From NCBI RefSeq assembly GCF_035046485.1, contig NC_085137.1:380184706-380248705 (forward strand): a DNA stretch of 64,000 nucleotides. The letters are read 5' to 3'. The notes beneath the pieces were generated by a model, which was not told where the DNA came from, did no database searches, and worked only from the letters and a program-made list of their open reading frames with translations. Made by a program: the position numbers and the translations under genes. Source of the DNA: Aedes albopictus. Taxonomy: Eukaryota > Arthropoda > Insecta > Diptera > Culicidae. Positions 57,060-64,000 of the stretch are shown piece after piece; position 1 is the stretch's first letter; the number at the start of each line of letters is the position of its first letter.

Positions 57060-57900
57060 TCTTTGAAAAAAAAAAATACTGAAAGAAGGTCTGAATTAAT
57101 CCAAAACAATGCTCAGAGGAGCTATTGAAGAAACACGCGGAATGAATGAAATGCCACAGAAAACCCCTTAATAAATGGAGTAATTCCGGAATTCAATAGT
57201 TTCTAAAAAAGTTTTTGGAAAAGTTTATGAATTTCTAAAGGAAAACCTTAGAAAGAATCTCCAAATTTTGTTAACAAAATACTCCTGGTATTCCATCTTT
57301 TGAAGAAGCGTTTGGAGGAAACCCATAAAGAAAATTCTACAAGAATTTTCGGAAAAATCCCAAAGAAAAACTACTGGAAAAATTCTATTCATATTTTCTT
57401 CAGTACTGTTTGAAGAAATACAAGCATGAAATTATATTGGAAGTAAATTATCTGAGGAAATCTGTGAAACAGTTTTTAGATCAATTTTTTGATAAATTTC
57501 TTGAAAAGCTCCTTAAGAATTGGCAAGGGATATTCCAGGAAAAAAATCCTAAAAGAATCTCTGCATGAATTCCTGGAGAAACCAGTGGACGGTATTGCAT
57601 TTTGATGGGATACTTAGAGGAATCTTTAGATGAATTCTTACCACGATGGCGTATTGCACGTACAGCGTGCCTATCTATAGACCCCAACATCCTACTAGGT
57701 TTAAATGAATCTCCTGAGGAGCTTTTGGTGTTGGCCCCGTAGGTAAAGCTGAACACTTTTCTTGAAACATTAAGAACAATTCATGTGAAACTCATCATAG
57801 AAATTCTAGCAAAAATGATCCTTCCGCAAAATTTCAGAAAAAAAATCGTTCAATAATATTATTAATAATGATTCAAGAATGTACGGAAAGGTTTTACCGG
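57060..57900. repeat. Short-unit degenerate array
   Basis: Words such as 'tttctaaaggaaaacctta' and 'ttcctggagaaacc' form a loose array in the reverse sense of the 26.7-29.2 kb block. The frame at 57481-57756 reverse is not considered a gene. Confidence 0.5.
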
Positions 57901-58224
57901 AATAATTCTTAATTAGACGGAATGATGAAGCCATTTCCTAAGGGCGTACCAGTATAAGGGGTGTTATAATTTGGAAACCTTGTGTAACCAGCTCTGATTT
58001 TCCCATGACAGCCCAAATAGACCGAGAAACATTTGTGCTTTTGGATTTATTTTTAGATTAATAATGTATATACTGTTGAATGCACCAGCCATCATAGCTA
58101 GAAGTATGTAGTATTATTCAAAATAACTTTTTATTATGAACAAGCAAGCAAAAGGAAATGGTTGATGTAACAATTTCAACAGTTTTTACCATAGAAAAAA
58201 TGTATTTTTTTATCGTTTTTTTTT

Positions 58225-58458
58225 TTACTCCTTTAAAACCAGAATGGTGTCATTAAGAGTCTGAAAATGCCTGAGAATCACTGTGATATGTTGCTTGTCA
58301 GACAATAACTTAGCCACAATGTATTCATTTAATTTGCTAATCCGTTTATCAGCATTTTCCCTTAGGCGCTCAAGCTTCTTATACCGTAACATCCTAACAA
58401 AATCAACAATCTTAAACGAATAGCGGTGAGAAAGTGCCCATAATTTCAATCCCAGCAT
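58225..58458 (-). CDS. Small unrecognised reverse-strand frame (77 codons)
   Basis: Starts at an ATG (58456-58458) and ends in TAA. The predicted protein is basic and Leu-rich, with a predicted helical middle ('YKKLERLRENADKRISKLNE') followed by 'HFQTLNDTILVLKE'. It overlaps no repeat identified here and lies next to GC-richer, low-copy DNA. I do not recognise the family. It could be one exon of a larger gene (the helical pattern would fit part of an insect chemoreceptor) or chance. No splice sites clearly delimit it. Confidence 0.3.
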   Translation of the reverse strand: MLGLKLWALSHRYSFKIVDFVRMLRYKKLERLRENADKRISKLNEYIVAKLLSDKQHITVILRHFQTLNDTILVLKE

Positions 58459-60240
58459 AAACGAACGCTAAAACTAACGACCCTCAGTCTAAAATTTGTT
58501 CCACCACACCACATCGTATAGCGCGCGCACCCAAACTAACCGCTCGCACTACAGTTAAAATGTGTTAAACGATTTCGCTTCAATCTCTGTAAACGCATCA
58601 GGCAAAACTTACACTTAATTAAAAATCCTTTCTCCTGGGTGCCGATTCGCTATTCCGCTTCAACAGCTCTGCTCTCTGCGTTCCACTTCCGCTGCAACCG
58701 GAGGCCGACTTGGACGAACAACAGCCGCTGCTCGTTGAACCTGTCAATGCCCAATTTGAAAAAAAAAGCCCCCGTCGTCGTCTCGAACACTTGGCACCAC
58801 ACCACTCAATTATAATAGACTTCTTCGATATATGCGACTTCGAACTTCACTTGGTGGAATCACTCAACTCAACATTCACTACCAATGGGATTTCTTCGCT
58901 TGGATGCATGCAATCTACCCACCACACGAGAGGCCATTCACCAGCAAAAGCAATCTACCGTCACACACAGATCCGTAGGGTTTCTAAGCTAGAGCTAAAC
59001 TTGTTATGTTAGAAAATGGTGTTATTTATCCAAGCTCACTAACGCCCCGAAAAAAAAACTAAAGCAAAAGTAGGTTCCCAAACGAAAGTCACCCAGCGAA
59101 GAAATTTCCCTAAATTAGAATTTAAATGTGTCACGTCATCTGACGACGACGACGATGGCGCGCCCGCTTAGTCGTCGTCAACTTTGTATATCTTCCGCGC
59201 GCGAGAAACTCTCCGACCGATATTAACTTCAACAACACCAGCAATGGGAGCAACAGCAGCAGCAGCAGCCCAATAACACCTACAGTCCGGATGGCGACGG
59301 GGGAGACGACGTGTGGATTCCAAGATGATCACCAATACACACGAATGAGACGTTCCACGGGAAGATCGGAAAGATCAGAAGTGTGGCCCGACTCTCTTTA
59401 GGTTTTGACTATGTTTTGCTGAGTGGAATTCACAATTTTGAATTGTTTTTGAATTTGGTTGGACTTTACAAACAATCTATAATTTACTGCTAGATAATAA
59501 CGATTTCAAAACTACCTAAGCAAACATTGAACTGTAAACAGTTCAAGTTTCATTACACGAGTATATAACAATTTAGCGATCACAATCAACAATGAATGCA
59601 AACAAACCAGTTTTCATTGAATCAATTATTTGAGGAATTCATTCAGCAAAATATTTCCAAAACCTAAAGACCAAATCATACACTTCACTCATTCGGCATT
59701 CGTTAATCCGGGTCCACTTCGTTCCTGCTTCCCGCACTTGCACCCAATCAACGAGGGCACGTCGTTGATTCAGTTCAAGCTGCGATCTTACACCGAACAG
59801 CAAAGGTATTTTCTCGATCCAGACCGCACTTGCTCACACTCACACCAACGTCAACAAAGACGACGTCGTCGACGACGACGACACCACAAGGGAGAGATTT
59901 CGAATCAACAGCAGCAGCGAAACTATGCGCGGCGACGTGAAGAAGAAAAACAGGAAAACGCCACACATCAACACATCAAAGGTGAAAACTTCTTTTTGGT
60001 TTTCTCCTTTTCTGGAGCCCAATTGGTCACACGAGCACCTGAGCTATACCTTAATCCGACTTGGGGAACCGAGGGAGCTGAACGAAAAACGCGTCCAAAT
60101 CGTGCCACGATCTAACTGAGACTGGTCGAGCGAGCTCTCTCTTAGCAGCTCGACTTGATCGATCGCCCACAAGCGAAGATCGGATTCTTCAAGAAGTAGT
60201 GTGCGCGATCGTACGCCTCGCCGTCGTAGGCACGAAGGTG
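58459..60240. other. GC-richer low-copy region with trinucleotide tracts
   Basis: Contains (CAG)n-like and (GAC)n-like runs (59140-59165, 59245-59265, 59850-59885), CpG-rich parts and no transposon sequence I recognise. A 161-codon frame (59630-60115) is Arg- and Gln-rich because of those tracts. At 60233-60246 'cgaaggtgagaaag' is a plausible splice donor. The overall picture resembles the regulatory or 5' untranslated part of a gene lying beyond the window, but no protein confirms it. Confidence 0.35.
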
Positions 60241-60639
60241 AGAAAGAAAAAGTTCAGTAAGGAAATCGGCTTATGAGGAGGTTCTCTCACTCTCAGTGCA
60301 ACTATGGTGAGGGCTCACCCACCCGCTCTCGACTTCATCGCGTGTCTGGCGAGCGATTCGTATGAAATTTGAATAAGTTTTCGTCGACGTGCTTTTGTTT
60401 TGTTTGCAGCGATTTAAATGAACATTGAAGAGACGAGCGAACCCTGGTAGAAAAGCACCGGCGAAAGTGTTCATGAGAAATGTGGTCTTGATAGTACTAC
60501 ATAGCAGGTGGTGAAGGTGATACTGTCCCTTGTACTGTCCTCAGAAGATAGAAGTTGATATCGGAATGAACGTGCATGAATGGGAACGGGTAATTCATTG
60601 GAGTATCCGCATATATGTGGTTGGTGCATGGAATAAATT

Positions 60640-60900
60640 GAATAACTTTCATGACCCAGCCAAGCCCTGCGAATGGAATGCTCTTGTTTTTTCCTTGAAA
60701 GTTAAAAATATGTTTTGCCTTTCTCGTACACTAAGTGTACTGGAAAGGCTATATGTTCACTCCAAAAATGACTTTTTGATAGAAGGCCCGGAAGGTCAAG
60801 TCACATATACCAATCAACTCAGCTCGACGAATTGAGGTGATGTCTGTGTGTGTGTATGTGTGTGTGTATGTGTGTGTGTATGTATGTGTGTATGTGTACA
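60640..60900 (+). repeat. Dispersed-repeat leader with (TG)n(TATG) microsatellite
   Basis: A segment 'tttctcgtacactaagtgta' with a small perfect palindrome ('tacactaagtgta') and 'aggcccggaaggtcaagtc' is followed at 60843-60898 by alternating TG and TATG repeats. It leads directly into the tandem array below and is probably the same repeat unit. Confidence 0.7.
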
Positions 60901-60939
60901 AAAAAACTCACATCACTTTTTGGCAGTCAACATCAACCG

Positions 60940-62640
60940 ATTTTAATGACCGACGGTTCATTCGACGCGGAATCTGGTCCCATTGTTTCCTATTGAAAAT
61001 GGTTCGGATCGGTCCAGCCGTTCCGGAGTTATGGCCATTTAGGTGTTCCGGACCAGTACCCTTGGAAGGGGCCATACATAGAAATGTAACAAACATATAC
61101 ATGCGACACATCAAACTGCGGCATTTTTGATTACCTGATAAACAGTTAGCAAGAAAACAGTCTCAGACCATATCTGAACCGGTAGTGTTCCGGAACCGGT
61201 TCCGGATGTCCCGCTGGAAGTGGCCAAATATAAAAGTGATCCAAAACTATGCATGCGACACATCAAACTGCGTCATTTTCGATTACCTGATAAACAGTTA
61301 GCAAGAAAATAGTCTGAGACCATATCTGAACCGGTAGTGTTCCGGAACCGTTTCCGGATGTTCCGCTGGAAGTGGTAAAATATAAAAGTGATTTAAACCC
61401 ATGCATGCGACACATCAAATAACGGCATTTTCGATAACTTGATGAACAGTTAGCAAGAAAACAGTCTCAGACCATATGTGAACCGGTAGTGTTCCGGAAC
61501 CGGTTCCGGGTGTCCCTACGGAAGTGGCCAAATATAAAAGTGAACCAAACCTATGCATGCGACATATCGAAGCGTGGCTTTTTTTTGATAATGAAAGGTT
61601 AGCATAAAGAAAGACTCAGATCATATCTGAACCGGTAGTGTTTTGGAACCGGTTTTAGGTGTCCCGCCGGAAATGGCCGTATATAAAAGTGAACAAAACT
61701 TATGCATGCGACACATCAAATCACGTCTTTTCTGACAACTTGATGATCGCTTATCAAGGAAGTAGGCTAAGACCACATTAGGGACTGCCAGTAGTGCCGA
61801 AACTAGTTCCGGGTTTCCCTCCAAAAGTGGCTAAATATAAAATTGAACCAAACCCATGCATGCAACACAGCAAAGCGCGGCTTTTTTTGATAACCTAATA
61901 AACGTTAGCAAGCAAATAGGCTCAGACAATTTAAGAGACTACCGGTAGTGTTCCGCAACCGGTTCCGGGCCGGAAGTGAAACCAAACCCATGCATTGAGG
62001 TATCGTGGCTGTTTAGGTAACATGATGAACAGTTGCAAGAAAATAGACGCAAGCCATATCAGTGTGTTACGGAACCGATTCCGGGTGTCCCGCCAGAAAT
62101 GGTCAAATGTAAAAGAGAACAATACATGCGACATATCAATGACTTATTCAGTAACAGGATACACGGTTAACCAGTACATAATCTCAAACCGTATTTGAGA
62201 GAACCGGTAATGTTCCATAACTGGTGATGAGACGAGAAACCCACCGGAAGTGGTAAAATGTAGAAGGGAACCAAACCAGGTCACATCTAGAACTAGTAAT
62301 AGTATTTCAGAATCGGTTGCGGGTGTTCCATGGGAAGTGATTAAATAGAAGTGAACCAAATTCGTGCATGCGACACATAAAATCGCAGTTTTTTTCTAAA
62401 ATTTGCCGAACGGTTAGCAAGAAAATAGCCTCAGATCACTTTTATATTTTGCTTTTTAGGTAACTCGATGAACAGTTGACAAGAGCATAGTCTCAGTCCA
62501 TATGTGAGAAAGTAAGTGGTCAAATGTAAAATTGAACAAAACCCGTGTAAGCTGCACATCAAATAGCGGAATTATAAAAGTGAAAAAAAATAAATGTTAA
62601 AGCGATAAATCAAATCGTAGCTTTTTTGATAGCCTGTAAA
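60940..62640. repeat. Tandem array, ~152-bp unit, about ten copies
   Basis: The anchor 'atgcgacacatc' or a variant occurs at 61101, 61253, 61405, 61557, 61706 and 61860, giving a spacing of 149-154 bp. Decayed copies follow to about 62640. Each unit has 'cagttagcaagaaa', 'ctcagaccatatctgaaccg', 'gtagtgttccggaaccggtt' and 'gtcccgc' with 'ggaagtgg'. Units become shorter and less similar towards the right, so the left part amplified more recently. Open frames of about 67 codons on the reverse strand are repeat artefacts. Confidence 0.85.
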
Positions 62641-63411
62641 CGTTGGGAAAGATTATAAGTGAAGAAATAGTCAAAATCTTCATATATGCAAGAGTACAAA
62701 ATCGTGACCAAATCATATCACACCATTTCAGATTCGTGCAGTGTAAATATATAGTAGGATGGAACAACGTGGAAATCGCATCAACACCGAATAAAGTTTT
62801 TTAATCTTCAATCTCTTTTTGCTTCTAAAATTACTGCTCACAATTTGGGTGCGGCTGGTTGAGCCCTCGCTTCTCGCATTGCGATTGAAATTTGATTGGA
62901 AAATTTCCATTTTCTTCTTTTTTTTGGTAAGGAGGTCAAATTTCACATGAATCGTGTTACCAATGATACTAAAATTTAGCCTAAAGTGTGCTATAAACAC
63001 TTTGTCGTGGATCACAAAGTGATCTATGATTGTGAATAAAGTCAACCTCCTTCATGCATTAGCTGATGCTCACCCTGCTGCCGTGGTGAATAGAATGGGG
63101 TCATAATGACCCCAATGCACGACTAGGGGTAAGGTGGTCAAGCAGTCAACTAAGAGGTCTGATATTTTTTAGCTATGTTTTGTTGTTGAACATAACATCG
63201 GAATATGTATCATTAATAAGTTTCCCAAATCGATGAAAGCAAAAATTGTTGCTTTTTGAAAGTTAAAATTGTGTTTTTCTATACAAAATGATTCAGGAAC
63301 ATTTTGGCTAACGTCGATGGAAAAATCATGAGTACAGTTTCGACGAGAAAGGCACTATCACCACTAGGTGGATTAATCTGGGTTTTTTGGAGTGAATATT
63401 ACGCAACTCAC
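62641..63411. other. Unassigned sequence
   Basis: A small palindrome 'ggggtcataatgacccc' is at 63098-63114, followed by 'taggggtaaggtggtcaagc'. No gene or larger repeat was recognised. Confidence 0.35.
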
Positions 63412-63413
63412 TA

Positions 63414-63626
63414 GGGTCTTGTACCATTTGGGCAGATGTACCTATTTTGGGCACTTGTCTCTATAACTAAGTCAATTTCAAACCGATTGATTTGAAATTT
63501 TGTTCAGAGTTAGGCACGTACAGTATCTAACTCTGTACAAAAATTCAAATAAATCGGTTTGAAATTGACTTAGTTATAGCGACAAGTGCCCAAATTAGGT
63601 ACACCTGCCCAAATGGTACAATACCC
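63414..63626. mobile_element. 213-bp near-perfect palindromic MITE, TA-flanked
   Basis: Left 'gggtcttgtaccatttgggc' against the reverse of the right end 'gggtattgtaccatttgggc', with near-continuous pairing of about 95 bp per arm ('aatttcaaaccgat' in reverse on both). TA lies at 63412-63413 and 63627-63628. A shorter copy of the core ('tgtacctattttgggcac') follows just inside each end. Confidence 0.9.
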
Positions 63627-63628
63627 TA

Positions 63629-64000
63629 TAACAATCCGTTTCCGACATTCTTAGCAAACTGCAGTAGAATCACTTGGCATGATACGGGACCTCGCAATGC
63701 AGGCTACTGGCTCCGCCAAAGCTCCACTCCTCAATGAGGCAGCAAGCAACACACTCACTGTCTCGTTATGATGATTGCTGTCACCGATGCTAACTAGGGG
63801 AAGGACACGCAAGGGTAATATCACTAATCATTATTCACACCCCATATTTGGATATTTGAAACTCCTATAAGAGTTTGTCAAATAAATTCAACTGGAGTCT
63901 TCAAAGACAATCAAGAAGTCTATCATCTGTTTTAAGGAATCTCGTCTGAATTTTTGGAAGTTTTCATCAATTCATAGAGCTACTTCGGCACTGCAGTCTT
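63629..64000. other. Unassigned sequence at the window end
   Basis: No gene or repeat was recognised in the last 370 bp. Confidence 0.35.

Noticed and set aside
59630..60115. 161-codon Arg/Gln-rich frame
   Set aside because: Composition is explained by trinucleotide runs (GAC/CGT and CAG); no domain recognised and the opposite strand is open too.
61621..62359. Several ~67-codon reverse-strand frames
   Set aside because: All lie in the 152-bp tandem array and share its phase.
60940..62640. Regular repeats considered as a CRISPR array
   Set aside because: The unit is 152 bp, repeated along its whole length without distinct spacers, in eukaryotic DNA.
1..64000. Endogenous viral element (non-retroviral integration)
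   Set aside because: Scanned the longer frames for flavivirus-, rhabdovirus- or other virus-like motifs; none was recognised.

Overview
The window looks like intergenic or intronic DNA of a culicine mosquito, most likely Aedes. The reasons are the AT-rich base composition, a Feilai-type SINE (40.8 kb, plus a second remnant at 3.8-5.1 kb), a LOA-like LINE with an RNase H domain, dense miniature elements flanked by TA, and long palindromes of 'foldback' type. I recognise no complete host gene. Nearly everything that can be named is a transposable element or a repeat, many of them nested, with several boundaries readable to the base from target-site duplications (TSDs) and terminal inverted repeats (TIRs).

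Layout. 0-5 kb: a 0.4-kb palindrome, a hAT-type MITE (8-bp TSD), a tRNA-derived SINE inserted into a tandemly duplicated degenerate sequence, and a 1.1-kb MITE inside a Feilai-like SINE. 5.7-7.5 kb: a degenerate array of short 'TTCCTCCAGGA'-type units, which recurs at 17.2, 23.3, 26.7-29.2, 49.6, 52.8 and 57.1-57.9 kb. 7.8 and 16.9 kb: two copies of one 272-bp MITE. 8.9-10.9 kb: a decayed Ty3/gypsy polyprotein between two reverse-strand SINEs. 11.0-13.6 kb: a 2.6-kb foldback element whose right arm is split by a second element. 14.1-14.9 kb: a short palindromic MITE split by a reverse-strand SINE. 18.1-20.6 kb: one element nested in another, with the empty site preserved in the opposite arm. 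24.0-25.7 kb: a complex palindrome.

29.2-32.2 kb: a LINE remnant interrupted by a 5'-truncated LOA-like LINE; the junction gives a 553-codon chimeric open frame. 33.2 kb: a second hAT MITE. 34.8-38.1 kb: a 3.4-kb composite element. 37.5-39.7 kb: four small MITEs. 40.0-40.4 kb: a possible promoter and first exon (TATA-like box, consensus splice donor). 42.3-43.8 kb: a palindrome and a tandem array. 44.6-47.1 kb and 53.0-57.0 kb: two LINE copies that share 5' leader sequence; the second carries a MITE exactly inside a conserved reverse-transcriptase motif. 49.0-52.3 kb: further MITEs. 58.2 kb: one small unrecognised reverse-strand frame. 58.5-60.2 kb: GC-richer, apparently low-copy DNA. 60.6-62.6 kb: a (TG)n tract followed by a roughly 152-bp tandem array. 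63.4 kb: a near-perfect 213-bp palindromic MITE.

The most distinctive feature is a group of at least eight TA-flanked elements (12.05, 18.75, 37.56, 38.44, 49.02, 55.29, 63.41 kb and, less clearly, 22.92 kb). They share an architecture: a short G/C-rich lead-in followed by a family-specific 12-18-nt core. In several, the core is repeated inside the element in both orientations. The cores differ completely between families. The elements encode nothing, so their transposase must come from elsewhere.
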